Below, piece after piece: positions 31,871-42,039 of a DNA stretch of 64,000 nt. Location: contig JAPFBL010000070.1 in the NCBI GenBank assembly GCA_026182355.1, forward strand, positions 221,501 through 285,500. The letters are read 5' to 3'. Source of the DNA: Hermatobates lingyangjiaoensis. Lineage: Eukaryota; Arthropoda; Insecta; Hemiptera; Hermatobatidae. The stretch's first letter is position 1; the number at the start of each line of letters is the position of its first letter. The notes below the pieces were generated by a model, which was given only the letters and a program-made list of their open reading frames with translations, was not told the DNA's origin and ran no database searches. Position numbers and translations under genes: made by a program.

Positions 31871-31872
<2 letters not shown>
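31625..31872 (+). pseudogene. Inverted PLE piece ending in a 3'-end module
   Basis: It starts with AATAAGCAATGGGATAAAAT, the plus-strand copy of the RT stretch NKQWDKIEPHIAI, then decayed sequence, then CTGCCTATGAAAAAGG, TTTTAAATAAAGACTGAAAC and ACTGACCGAGTCCCGATAAA before (TA)n. The 3' module is the same as at 20265-20470 and 55651-56001. Confidence 0.65.

Positions 31873-31904
<32 letters not shown>
31873..31904. repeat. (TA)n microsatellite
   Basis: TA run at the end of the PLE-type 3' module. Confidence 0.95.
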
Positions 31905-31909
<5 letters not shown>

Positions 31910-32065
31910 GGTTGTGTAATCTATAAAAGAGTGCAGGTAATGATATCATTTGTGATATCATGACCTATGCTTCCTCTTTTCTTTTTCCTTGCATTGCAAG
32001 GATGTAATAATATCGGGTCCATTCTGACTATATATATTTATAGTCGTATATAGGATATCAAGATT

Positions 32066-32232
32066 TCACAATAAATACGTTTAATAACAATCAATGATCA
32101 AATATATCAAAACAAAGGTCAAAAACCTAACTGATCCTGTTGGGTTTTTGATTCTGACGAAGACCGCTTGTTTCGGTTGAAAGATCTTAGTCTTTTTTTC
32201 CCATTTCATATTGTGGTCTGATCATTGATATA
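32066..32232. repeat. Recurring 3'-end repeat, partial fold-back
   Basis: The left outer arm (CAAGATTTCACAATAAATAC, TAACAATCAATGATCAA) and the full plus-oriented end (TTGGGTTTTTGATTCTGACG, AAGACCGCTTGTTTCGGTTG, AAAGATC) face each other. Confidence 0.7.
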
Positions 32233-32875
32233 AGATATATGTGGGCTTATCCAACTGCGAAATAGAAAATTCAGACAAGGATACTTGCTAAAGGACCTTA
32301 GTTTTATTTCTAATTTTTTTTTTACTGTGGTTTAAATATATATTTATAATATTCTGCATTTAATATAACAGTTATATTTTGATGGATTCAATATAATACA
32401 TATTTTTTATTTTGCTAAACATTAATTGTTATTTATAACGAAATTTAATAATTCATTTATTAATGAAATATTAAATACGATAGTAAAATTACTTGGAAAG
32501 AATTTTGAAATTCCAATTGTTGAAATAATAGGATGAGAAATGTGGAAGCAAGGCGAAAGCATCTGAGGAATCTGATCGTTTCGACCTCACTGTATTTGGG
32601 AATCTTCATTTCCTCACTTCAAATAGCCGGATGGAAACATGATAAGAATCACTGTCCTATATTAAAAACAACTTACAAGCACCTGCTTTTTCTCTCGATT
32701 GTAATTGAAAAACTCTAGCGCAGTCAATATACCAATAATATAAACTGACAATTTTTTTTTATTGATATACTTCTTTTACAACATATTAATTAAATTTAAT
32801 ATTGAGTTCTGCTCTTCTGGCAGAGTGCTCTTTTCTTAGTAATTGTGGTCATGAAAACAAACCTTTATAATATCT
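32233..32875. other. No supported gene
   Basis: A 61-codon frame at 32533-32718 has no recognisable similarity. The rest is AT-rich. Confidence 0.4.
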
Positions 32876-32877
32876 TT

Positions 32878-33115
32878 TCAATGATCAAACCACAATAAGA
32901 AATGGGAAAACAATACTAAGATCTTTCAACCGTAACAAGTGGTCTTCGCCAGAGTCAAAAACCCAACTGTTGGGTTTTTTGACCAATCAGTTGGGTTTTT
33001 GACTGTGACGAAGACCGCTTGTTACGGTTGAAAGATCTTAGTCTTGTTTTCCCATTTCTTATTGTGGTTTGTTCAGTGATTGTTATTTCACGTGTTTATG
33101 TGAAATCTTTTTATA
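32878..33115. repeat. Fold-back of recurring 3'-end repeat
   Basis: The arms of about 90 bp (32878-32968 and 32983-33075) are near-exact reverse complements around TTGGGTTTTTTGACCAATCA. Each arm contains the CUGACGAAGACCGCUUGUUA - CGGUUGAAAG module. The right side extends through CACGTGTTTATGTGAAATC. Confidence 0.85.
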
Positions 33116-33145
33116 TAATATCTGTTGGTTTTATATAATAACACT

Positions 33146-33312
33146 CAATGATTAAACCACAATAAGAATGGGAAAACAAGACTAAGATCTTTCAACCGTA
33201 ACAAGCGGTCTTCGTCAGAGTCAAAAACCCACCGTCAGAGTCTTGTTTTCCCATTCTTATTGTGGTTTAATCATTGATTGTTGTTTCACGTGTTTATGTG
33301 AAATCTTTTTAT
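33146..33312. repeat. Fold-back of recurring 3'-end repeat, asymmetric
   Basis: The left arm carries the full module (minus), while the right arm has lost the hairpin segment and joins CACCGTCAGAG to TCTTGTTTTCCCATTCTTAT. The outer arms still pair (ATGATTAAACCACAATAAGA with TCTTATTGTGGTTTAATCAT). Both arms share the unusual deletion giving CCATTCTTATTG, so the arms are more like each other than like other copies. Confidence 0.85.
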
Positions 33313-34150
33313 ATAATAACACCAACCACTTTAGACGTATCGCACACCAAGACAAAGCAAGAAAGTTTGTAACTAAATCTAGTATGTAGAGAGTTACAAA
33401 AAGAAAACAGTGAAGGATCTAACTACGATTTCAACCATTAATATTAATGAGAAGCTTGTCTCTTGTCTGCATGGGTGCGCTGAAGATGACCACGGAGTCA
33501 CGACGGTTTCACTGTATCAGTAGAAAACGTTTGGTTACCTATGGGACACATAGGTAGTGGTGTTTTTGTGGGTGAAGTTGTGAATCCATATTGTAGCTAG
33601 TCTGTTGAATATTGTCTACAGGCCATCTTCATTTAGGGCGGCATTACAAAAATAAAATATTTGAATAGAACAGAACTAACACATACAGTGAATATAAGCC
33701 TCGCCGACTTATTGAAACCGCGAGTGAAACCGCCTATTATTATAGTGAAACGGTTGGAAACGTTGGAATCATCCAACCCACCCATCCCTCACTAGCTTCT
33801 CACTGCCCTCCTGCGTTGCCGAATCGCCCACGTTGGCAAAAACTACTGTAGAGTATTGGTTTTTCTTTCCCTCATTCCGACTTCTACATATGTACATGCT
33901 ATTACCTTTTGTAATTTTGGCGTTCAGACCATATTGTTTATTTCGATTAATATGTGATTTTGCATTAAAAAATTAGCATATTTTCAGAATTTGGAATTTC
34001 AAATTAATTTCGATATAAAAACAATATATTTAAATATTAAATTATTTTTTTTAATGCCATTTAAAATACAAGAACCAAAATTATGAGAATTTAGCATCTT
34101 TAGATTAATGTTAAAACAATATGTTTAAATGTTTTTAATATGTAAAATCG
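33313..34150. other. Less AT-rich stretch, function unknown
   Basis: At about 33475-33640 CGCTGAAGATGACCACGGAG and TACAGGCCATCTTCATTTAG look like decayed inner ends of another fold-back. At 33700-33850 base composition rises (GCCGACTTATTGAAACCGCG, GCCCTCCTGCGTTGCCGAAT) without a usable frame. After 33900 it is AT-rich again. Confidence 0.4.
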
Positions 34151-34156
34151 ATAAAA

Positions 34157-34368
34157 AGATTTCACATAAACACGTGAAATAACAATCAATGATCAAACCA
34201 TAATAAGAAATGGGAAAACGAGACTAAGATCTTTCAACCGTAACAAGCGGTCTTGAGGGTTTTTTCGTAGGGTTCGTCAGTTGGGTTTTTGACTCTGACG
34301 AAGACCACTTGTTACGGTTGAAAGATCTTGGTCTTGTTTTCCCATTTCTTATTGTGGTTTGATCATTG
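34157..34368. repeat. Fold-back of recurring 3'-end repeat
   Basis: The left minus-oriented arm (AAAAGATTTCACATAAACAC ... TAACAAGCGGTCTTGAGG) and right plus-oriented arm (CAGTTGGGTTTTTGACTCTG ... TTGTGGTTTGATCATTGG) pair over about 85 bp around GTTTTTTCGTAGGGTTCG. Confidence 0.85.
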
Positions 34369-34379
34369 GTTTTTAATAT

Positions 34380-35300
34380 GTATATTCGTAACGGAATATT
34401 AATGTACTTGTACTTACACGTCTGGTTTCAGAAATAAAGTATTAATTATTATTTACAGAATTAATAATAACTAGGTTTGGCTGTTATGAGAGACAAATAT
34501 TTTAATTATGAAATTTTTTATCTTTGAAGATGCGTGTCACCATAAATGAGGTCACGTGTCAACACTGACACGCGTGTCACAGGTTCGCCATCTCAGTCAT
34601 ACATAATTTGTCATTTTTCAATTGATGTGCATCTACGATAAATTTAAGTATACTTACTTATTACGTACTTATTAAGTAAGTTTCTTGGAATCCTTAGAAA
34701 TAAACCATCAAATATAAATAAATATAATTCATACTAATAAACTGAAGATTATTTATGAATCTATCGTTACACTCATGAATTTAAAAAATAATATTTTTTT
34801 AGAATTACCCGTAGTTAATTTATACTTCATAATTTCTCTGATAGAAAGAATTGTAAATCAACGAAACATATTCAGATCTTAAAGTGGGGAAAAATATGAA
34901 TATAAAGTGGTCTGTAAGAATACCTTCATCACTAACATTTTAATATCAAAATGTAACCAAATATAAAAAGCTAATTTTGCACTTTAAGAGTGCTTTAAGA
35001 TGTTGAGTCGTAAATAATGTCACAGAGAAAAAAAGTTTTAAAGGATAAAATTTGCGTTTGATTAAGTGTTTTTAGGCTTTCTTTGAAGTTATTGGCTTTT
35101 GAAATATTTTAATCTTAATGCTTTGTGATACATTCTCGGTTTTAGAGATTTATACTTAGACGCGATCTAAAATGTAATCCACACAGAGTTATTCAAGACT
35201 TCATTAATGATTTTGTGCGTTCGTAAGGAAAACAGTGATAGTACGGCCTGTTAAAATAATCGTAAACAGTGCACAAAATGTATATTGTTATACAAAATAT
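34380..35300. other. AT-rich sequence, no gene seen
   Basis: No recognised content. CACGTGTCAACACTGACACGCG at about 34551-34573, given here only as a locator in two overlapping halves, is a short GTGTCA-rich patch. Confidence 0.4.
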
Positions 35301-35307
35301 CATCATC

Positions 35308-35495
35308 GGTCCAAAGTAGCACAATCGCTTGCGTCCATGTTCTTTGGACTAGTAGATCTCGGTTTCGATTCTCACTTTAACACTTGACTATTCACACAGA
35401 ATGTGAAAAAAGCACTAGTTCCTCAGAGGAGAGGTTAGGCCTTCGGTTCTGAGCTAAATACGATGTCAGGTATGTCAAATATCTCTACAAGTAAA
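35308..35495 (+). mobile_element. Diverged SINE, interrupted by a fold-back
   Basis: The head (GGTCCAAAGTAGCACAATCG, GGTTTCGATTCTCAC) and body (TTCCTCAGAGGAGAGG, TTCGGTTCTGAGC, ACGATGTCAGGTA) align with the SINE family. The expected continuation (TACTTGAGTTAGGTAAAATT, then TAGGAATTA) is found only at 35793-35830, after the fold-back 35503-35749. Confidence 0.7.
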
Positions 35496-35502
35496 TATAA
35501 TT

Positions 35503-35749
35503 GATATTATTATCAACCGTCATACTTTCGTCTATCGCTGTTGAAGTCGCCCGACCAGTTTCGCAATGGCTGCATCATCAGTGGGACTAATGTAACCTTT
35601 CAAAATCACAGATATAAATCCGTGAAAAATAAGGTTTATATCCGTGATTTTGAAAGGTTACATTAGACCTAATGATGATGCAGCCATTGCGAAACTGGTC
35701 GGGCGACTTCAACAGCGATAGACGAGGTATGACGGTTGATAATAATATC
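35503..35749. repeat. Fold-back element inside SINE, 118-bp arms
   Basis: The left arm 35503-35620 and right arm 35632-35749 pair with few mismatches (GATATTATTATCAACCGTCA with TGACGGTTGATAATAATATC at the outer ends; CAAAATCACAGATATAAA near the centre). The arms hold a hammerhead-like module (see 35546-35587). The insertion splits the SINE at 35308-35835, so it is younger than that SINE. Confidence 0.88.
35546..35587 (-). ncRNA. Candidate hammerhead-type ribozyme
   Basis: On the minus strand the order is GUCCCA - CUGAUGA - UGCA..UUGC - GAAA - C UG G U C - GGGCGAC. CUGAUGA and GAAA are the invariant core of hammerhead ribozymes. Stem II pairs GCA with UGC; stem III is a minimal A-U, C-G helix closed by UG with cleavage after GUC. 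Stem I pairs GUC.CC with GG.GAC around one bulge. The base after CUGAUGA does not make the usual first stem II pair, so activity is uncertain. The right arm has lost the first two core bases (AATGATGA). Confidence 0.4.
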
Positions 35750-35787
35750 TTATTTACTAACCTCTGTGGCAACAACAATATGCATGT

Positions 35788-35840
35788 ATTTAAATATACT
35801 TGAGTTAGGTAAAATTTAGGAATTACTTGTGTAGACTTAA
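35788..35840 (+). mobile_element. SINE body remainder, downstream of the fold-back
   Basis: AATATACTTGAGTTAGGTAA then AATTTAGGAATTAC matches the SINE segment that should follow 35495. Confidence 0.6.
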
Positions 35841-37015
35841 ATTCTCTTAAAGGAAATCAGTATCAAAGGAGGTACCTTTCTAACAGATCTTCAATTCCAT
35901 TAAGAAAAAAAAAATAATTAAAATCTCATCTTACTAAGACAGTTATCCATGTCCGCAACACCGGTTGTGTTGTTATTTATATAGTGATTTACTTTTTATC
36001 AAACTTTTGTTTTCAGAGCAGCTGGTCCATAGATAGTCAAATGTGAAAAAAAAGAGGTTAAAACACGCACACACACTAAATAAAAACATGTTTTCAGCTA
36101 TTAATCAAAAAAATCTTTATAAAGTCTATAATTATTGGCTTTTGCTGACAATTCTGATACAAGAGAGGAGAGATGCGCTTTCCTACCAGATGACTCTCTT
36201 GTCAGTTATGATTGAGCCGCATTGCCTGGTTGATAACGTTTCAGCACCTACAATATAACTTATTCTTTACTTAAATGTTATTATATTTAAGTAAAGAGCA
36301 CTCAGTAAAAAATATAAAACCATGATCAACATTCGAATCTCAAATCCTCAATCCTAAGTGCAAGCAGACCAGAGCAGACCTTACCCCTTACTTGATGGAA
36401 GGTTGGTCTTTAAATAGAAGATATCGACATTTATTTCAAACCTTTAAAGTTTCTCGTTACTGTAAAAAGTGAGACTTAACTGATTCAACTAAATAGAAAT
36501 GTCGGGCAAAATTTAAAGGTGGTGATTACATTCTTATTGGCGATAAACTTTATGGAAACCTCCAACTGTAATGACAACTAAATAGAGACGTTAATTATAA
36601 ATAACGAGGTACTTGCCAGAAGACGTAAATATTGAATTACACTTTTCACGGTAAAGGTTGGGTATTAAATTTACTAAGATCGTGGGCGCCAGTTATTTGA
36701 GATAGAATATGTCTTAGATTACATTTGTCCCCATATCACTGTATAAATCTCAAATAACACCAGTCTATTTCTCAAGCGAATTTCGATTCATTATAAAAAA
36801 TAATAGTTTACAGCAATTTTAAACAATGTTATAATTTCATATAAGGAACATTTAGCAGAACACTATCAGTGATTCAAATCGTTATTCCTTAGATAAAATA
36901 AATAATAGATTATAAATAAATGTATTTGGAATCTTGAAAGTTGGAATGATGAAGTTAAAAGTATGTTGTTTTCAAAATGATATAATTTTAGATAAATAAA
37001 TAGATATTAGGGAAT
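35841..37015. other. AT-rich sequence, no gene seen
   Basis: A dyad lies at 36260-36296 (TTTACTTAAATGTTATTA/TATTTAAGTAAAGAG). The stretch 36655-36780 (GTTGGGTATTAAATTTACTA, AGATAGAATATGTCTTAGAT) has a diverged partner at 37548-37645 (GGTTGAATATTAAATTCACT). Confidence 0.45.
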
Positions 37016-37019
37016 TTCA

Positions 37020-37120
37020 AAGATTACGTCTCCACACAAAAAAAGTTTAATATAAAAACTAACAAAGTGTTTCGAACACTTCGTGTTCTTCTTCAGATTT
37101 AAATCTAAAAAATACACATA
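37020..37120 (-). repeat. Single hammerhead-like 3' end
   Basis: Minus strand: CTGAAGAAGAACACGAAGTG, TTCGAAACACTTTGTTAG. A six-pair stem GAACAC/GTGTTC lies between CTGAAGA and GAAAC. Only one arm is clear. Confidence 0.6.
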
Positions 37121-37124
37121 TCTG

Positions 37125-37820
37125 TGAGCTTTAAGGATATCAGAGTGAATTATTTGAAATTGAACCAATATAATGAATGTTGAATTACACTATTAAGGTA
37201 AGCAAGTTTACTATGTATAGTATGTTTACTATTAAGGTAAACAAGGGAATTAGTATGAAAAATGACTTAACTAATTTGAACCTTAATAAAACATAATAAC
37301 ATACTGAACTATGAGCCAATTTATAAGTAACAAAGATTTTTCATTACTTACATTCTTCAGAAATACTCCAAAATGACTAAATACTACTCTATAACAGATT
37401 GCACAAGTTTTGAAATAAACAGATGATTGTGTAATTTATTTCACTTCTTCATTTTCAAATGTACAAACTTTCAAATAATTTGAACTTATTATAGTACAAA
37501 ATGAACTTTAGAACTTTATGTTTATGTTTTAAAACGCAGAATTGTATAAGGTTGAATATTAAATTCACTAAGATGCGTGTACACTAGATATTTGAGAGTA
37601 TCTCTTAGTATCTCTTATTTGTTCCTATATGACTAAATAAATTTATTTTAAAAAAAAATATGTTTAAATAACATAATTTATTTAATAACATATTAAACTC
37701 GTAGTAATAAGAATAATGATGTGAAAACTACATCATCATTTTTTTTTATTATTATTTAACCGATCACCTGGCGGGTGATAACATCAGCCGTTTACCGGCT
37801 TTTTGTTTGATCGGTGATTC
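37125..37820. other. AT-rich sequence, no gene seen
   Basis: It contains a small GC-richer patch CACCTGGCGGGTGATAAC / CGTTTACCGGC at about 37765-37800 with short dyads, and otherwise nothing recognised. Confidence 0.4.
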
Positions 37821-37824
37821 TACA

Positions 37825-38162
37825 GATTCTACATTGGGAGTCCTAAATTTTGCATAGGTTAGGTTAGGTTAGGTTGCAATGGTAGTCCCACAAGGGAACA
37901 CACTTAGGCCGAGCATTGACCGTTTGTGATACCACACAATGAATATTGTTTCTGCACTGGGAGTTCTAAATTTGGGAGTAGGGATCTTTAATGAGTACCT
38001 GACAACGTACAGGTTTGAGACCGACTGTATAACGTCCTCTCTGAGTGACGATCAATTCAGATTTATTGACCTCCCTCGTGAATAAATCGAGGGACAGGTG
38101 GGGATCGAACCCCTGACTACCAGCCCAGAGGCGAGTACGTTAACCACTAAGCTAACCTGGCC
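37825..38162 (-). mobile_element. tRNA-derived SINE, tail type B, minus strand
   Basis: Reading from 38162 down: head GGCCAGGTTAGCTTAGTGGT, B box GGTTCGATCCC, family body, then the alternative tail with TATCACAAACGGTCAATGC, CCATTGCAACC and (CCTAA)4. A second stretch of body-end sequence (CTACATTGGGAGTCC, at 37829) follows the tail. The acceptor-like ends still pair. Confidence 0.9.
37855..37875. repeat. (TTAGG)4 telomere-type run in a SINE tail
   Basis: Four perfect AGGTT/TTAGG units sit at the junction of the type B SINE tail. TTAGG is the canonical arthropod telomeric unit; here it may simply be the SINE's own tail repeat. Confidence 0.9.
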
Positions 38163-38169
38163 ATCCTAC

Positions 38170-38815
38170 ATTATCCTTATGAATATATGATAATTAAGGT
38201 TATTGACAGTTTTAATAATTTTTAGATCTTTAAAATAAATATTTGTAACAATAAATGATAGGTTGTGTAATCAAGAGCCGTATTAATTCTGATTATTTTA
38301 TATCTTTCTAATAACTCCTAGTGCTTTCCACCACCATATACACAACAGCGATGAAAGTAGGTCGAATTTATCTTTATCATTGTAATATCATTAATTTATT
38401 TATGTGTTATCATTACAACGTGAAAACAACAATGATGATGTGTTGTCATTACAATGTGAAAACAGTAAAAGAGTCAGTTTCTTTCTCTTCCTTAAAATTG
38501 ATGAAACCAGCATTTATTTAACAGATGAAATATTCTTACGTGCTTTTTATTAACTTATATCTCAGTAGCTGTTAGCGTTTTTGATCCGATTTCCTATAAC
38601 CGCATCTATAACCATCAACAACAGCATTAGTCTCAACAATATCTCAAAACCCATATTTTCTTAAAAGTCATTTATTTTAAACATAGTGTGAATAACTTGT
38701 CCACTTTTTATATATTTTATCGCTGTTGTTATTTATTATTTAGAAGTAAACACTTTCTAAAAGATTATTTTCATGAAATACTGTAAGAAATAACTTGTAA
38801 AATGTACTATGTAGC
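38170..38815. other. AT-rich sequence, no gene seen
   Basis: At 38402-38465 a short near-duplicate (GTGTTATCATTACAACGTGA / GTGTTGTCATTACAATGTGA) is visible. Otherwise there is nothing recognised. Confidence 0.45.
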
Positions 38816-38817
38816 GT

Positions 38818-39199
38818 GGGGGCCAGGTTAGCTCAGTGATCAACGTACTCGATTCTGGACTGGTAGGTTGGGGGTTCGATCCCCACCTCGTCCTCGATTT
38901 ATTTACGAGGGACGTAAATAAATCTGAGGGCGTCGTCCCTCCTAGAGGACGTTAAAACGTCGGTCTCGAGCCTTTAAGATATCAGGTACTCGTTAAAGAT
39001 CCCTACTGTTTAATTTGAGTGCAAATATACTTGAGTTTGGCAAAATTTAGGACTCCCAATATACAATCAAAAGGTAATGTGGATAGCCCATTACTAAAAT
39101 GGGTGTCAAATAATAAATAAACGACAAGTTCCGGCACTAGAATAGCACTAAAAGGTGAAAGCCTTATAAGTGTGGGCGTTGGAAAACAAACAAGCAAAC
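38818..39199 (+). mobile_element. tRNA-derived SINE, full-length, tail type A
   Basis: The A box GGTTAGCTCAGTGA (first positions at 38826) and the B box GGTTCGATCCC (38873-38883) are intact, with the full body and tail ending GTGTGGGCGTTGGAAAACAA then AC-rich sequence. It is one of the least damaged copies. Confidence 0.9.
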
Positions 39200-39383
39200 A
39201 CTATGTAGACGTAATTATATTGTAAAAGATTATCTTTATGATAAATTTTAAGAAGTAATTTGATTAATTAGTGACATATTCAAAGAGAGTAAGAGCCTAT
39301 AAAATTATCAAACGTACGAACGTACAAAGTTTTTCAAATGAAACAAACGTAATTTCTAAGAGTTAAAAACTTTTTAAAAATTC

Positions 39384-39690
39384 TAAGGTAGTGAAATCAG
39401 TTACTATGTGGTATTTACTCATTGTAGGGTAAAAAGCTAATGAATTAGTCTCCATATATAAAAATTTTAAAAGTATAAACAACGCGTTTCGAACACGTAG
39501 TGTTATTCTTCAGGCATTAACTAAAAAATATATCATCAGAGAGTTATCTATAGTACAAAATAAATATGGAACAAAATAAAAATAATATAAAATAAGAAAA
39601 AGAGTACAAACCTAAGGGTGAGTATGGGTAAGTGTGAGTTTTTTTATAGTGGAGACTATTTCATTAGCTTTTTACCCTACAATGACTTTT
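39384..39690. repeat. Fold-back element with hammerhead-like module
   Basis: The outer arms TTTACTCATTGTAGGGTAAA / TTTTACCCTACAATGA and AAGCTAATGAATTAGTCTCC / GGAGACTATTTCATTAGC pair. On the minus strand the left arm contains CTGAAGAATAACACTACGTG, TTCGAAACGCGTTG. The centre has GAGAGTTATCTATAGT and an A-rich stretch. Third member of the 10.2/17.8-kb family. Confidence 0.75.
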
Positions 39691-39699
39691 AAAAACATT

Positions 39700-40510
39700 A
39701 ATCAATTAATTTCTGTATATGTCACACAAAACTTGACCTTTGAAGATTGCCAAAAAAATGAGACCTTCTAGTTCAAATTGAAGATGATTTGAGCATTTCT
39801 TTATTTTGAATAGACTTATAAAACAGAGCTTTAATTTTATACATAAAAGCAAAAAAAAAAAGTGACGACTTTGAATTCCTTTAACCATTACTTTTCTCCA
39901 ACATCTTTTATATAAATTCATTAAAAAGAAGATAATTAAAAATCTAACTCCAAAATAATAACGCTGAAAGCTGTTTTATTAGATATTAAATTATCAATGC
40001 TTAAATTATAAAAAAATGTCCCTTTTTAAATGAAATCCTTGATCAAAGTTTGTTTATTGTGAAGTGATTCGTCGGAAAACTTCCTTAAACTCATTTCAGT
40101 CAAGATGAGATTAATGTTTGACAAGTCTATCTTCCTATGAAATCAAATTTAACTGTCTTACTTTCACAATATTTAGTCTAATAATCATAATGAAATATTA
40201 CTAGCTTCATCTTTAAATATTTTAAGTAGATTTATTCGTAAATTTAATTGTTCTTCAAATCATCAGTGATTTGATAATTGATAGTGAGCAATGTGAGGAA
40301 CTTTTTTTTTTTTTTTTTTGAATGACAATCCTTTATTTGGGGATCTTTAATTAATGATTTATATAATATATGAGATATGTCTCATATACGAGACAGGTGT
40401 TGTAAAGCCTCTTCGAGGGGCAGCAAACACAAAATTATCTATCCCTGAGATGGGGAACCTAGGACATGCAACTTTATTTATGGTGACGCGCATCTTCTAA
40501 GACAAAAAAA
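39700..40510. other. AT-rich sequence, no gene seen
   Basis: T run at about 40302-40319. No recognised element. Confidence 0.45.
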
Positions 40511-40513
40511 TTC

Positions 40514-40515
<2 letters not shown>

Positions 40516-40546
<31 letters not shown>

Positions 40547-40690
40547 GAGTTCGAGATTAATAAAGAGCAACACACAAAGTAGGGAAACACACTTTTTTTT
40601 TGGGTAAGACTCAAATTTTTGGGTAATCCGTCTTCAGGAGAAAAGAGAATGGGAGACCAAGCACGTTGTAGACGCAACGGCAAGTAACCC
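40516..40690 (-). mobile_element. (TA)n plus Penelope-like element 3' end
   Basis: The TA tract 40516-40545 is followed on the plus strand by the reverse complement of a PLE-type end: TTTGGGTAAGACTCAAAT, TTTTTGGGTAATCCGTCTTC, AGGAGAAAAGAG and TTGTAGACGCAACGG. It is the same type as 17200-17330. A shorter (TA)n follows at 40693-40707. Confidence 0.7.
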
Positions 40691-40724
40691 TATATATATA
40701 TATATATAAATAAAAGAATGATTT

Positions 40725-42035
40725 TGTCTGTACATTGCTTAGAACTGACTCATTTCAACTTTTCTTTACGTTTTATACATTGGAGAAATCGAATCCACTC
40801 TTAGAAAAATTTCTGTCAGTTTGTCGGTTTGTTCGCAAAATTTTGTGTCAAGTAATCTCAGACACCATAAAACATATCAACCTGAAACTTTTACAGTAGA
40901 TTTGTGTATGTCTAACTTAAAATATAGGCTCTGAATTGATTAGAAATTCAACATAGAAGTGAAGTTATGGAAGTTTAAAGCAAAAACGCTTGTCACAAGT
41001 AAACTCAGCCACCATGAGACATAGCGAGCTGAAACTTTGACACTAGATTTGTGTATGCCTAACTTAAAATATACTCTATAAATAGATTGATAATTCAGTG
41101 CAGAAGCGAAGTTATGGGACTTTAACCTGTATTTTCCTAACTTCACAGACAAGTTTGTTTTGAAAATAGACAAGTGTGGCAAGTAGGTATTGTTAGTTGA
41201 TTTAGTTAGTTGATTGAGGATTTGACATCATTATAAAGTTGTTTCCCAGAGTTGAGGATGTACTATCTATTAAGAATAAATAGTTTTGTGAGCGAGCAAT
41301 TCTCAGCCCTTAATATGAACAGGCAGGAAAAATCAACAACCAAGTTCTTACGCTATATCATACCGAGGAAAGAACTTACAAGTCAGTAAAGAGAGTGATT
41401 AGTGATGAGGAAGTAGTTCATTATCCAGCTGAATTTCTGCCTGGTAATAAGTAAAACCTTAAATTAAGAGCACCAAACATGCTGCGATTTAGTAGCAGTA
41501 AGAAATTTCTTGTTACGAAACGTGAGTACCCCAAAACGGGGCACGACTTTGAGTTTGTGCTCTGCACAGATATACCATGAGACGGACATCATGACTGGGT
41601 GTGGAATTGGGAGTCTGCGTGTGTACCACCCATACCATTGATTCCGAGCCACTATCTGTTTCTGTTGAAACGATTGCAAAGTCCCGTCAGAGTATATTTC
41701 GCAATGACTTTGACTAAGTCGCAAGGGGAAACTTTAACGCAGGAATTCAAGTTAGCGAGACCAAGTTTTCCTCACATGGTCAACTGTAGTTTACTTGCTC
41801 AAGAGTCAGAGGTTCCAACTGCTTGTTCTTCCATGAACCTGAAGGACAGACAGCTAATGCAGTGTATACAGAGGCATATGCTTAACACTGTACTAATAAT
41901 GGCATTTTCTGCTATTCTATAATTTCTAATTATAGTATTAGTATAATACTACAATTGGTATGGTATTCCATTGTACTTTAGAATACCAAGTATTACAGAA
42001 TTTTTGATTCCGTCAAAGACGGGTACGTGTGCTAG
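40725..42035 (+). pseudogene. Helitron relic with intact 3' terminus
   Basis: The left part has TCTGTCAGTTTGTCGGTTTG and two direct-repeat blocks (about 40845-40970 and 40990-41130, each with GAAACTTT..CAGTAGATTTGTGTATG-like text). The helicase frame at 41599-41922 reads SHYLFLLKRLQSPVRVYFAM, TLTKSQGETLTQE and later CSSMNLKDRQLMQC, the Pif1-like C-terminus with damage after QGET (FPHMVNCSLLAQ replaces the usual THGQLYVALSR). The 3' end has the hairpin CCGTC-AAA-GACGG (42010-42022) ten bases before CTAG (42032-42035) followed by T, the classic Helitron terminus. Confidence 0.85.
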
Positions 42036-42039
42036 TTTA

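Noticed and set aside
33475..33640. Another complete fold-back with ribozyme-like module
   Set aside because: Only short matching inner ends (CTGAAGATG / CATCTTCA) remain; the arms do not pair convincingly.
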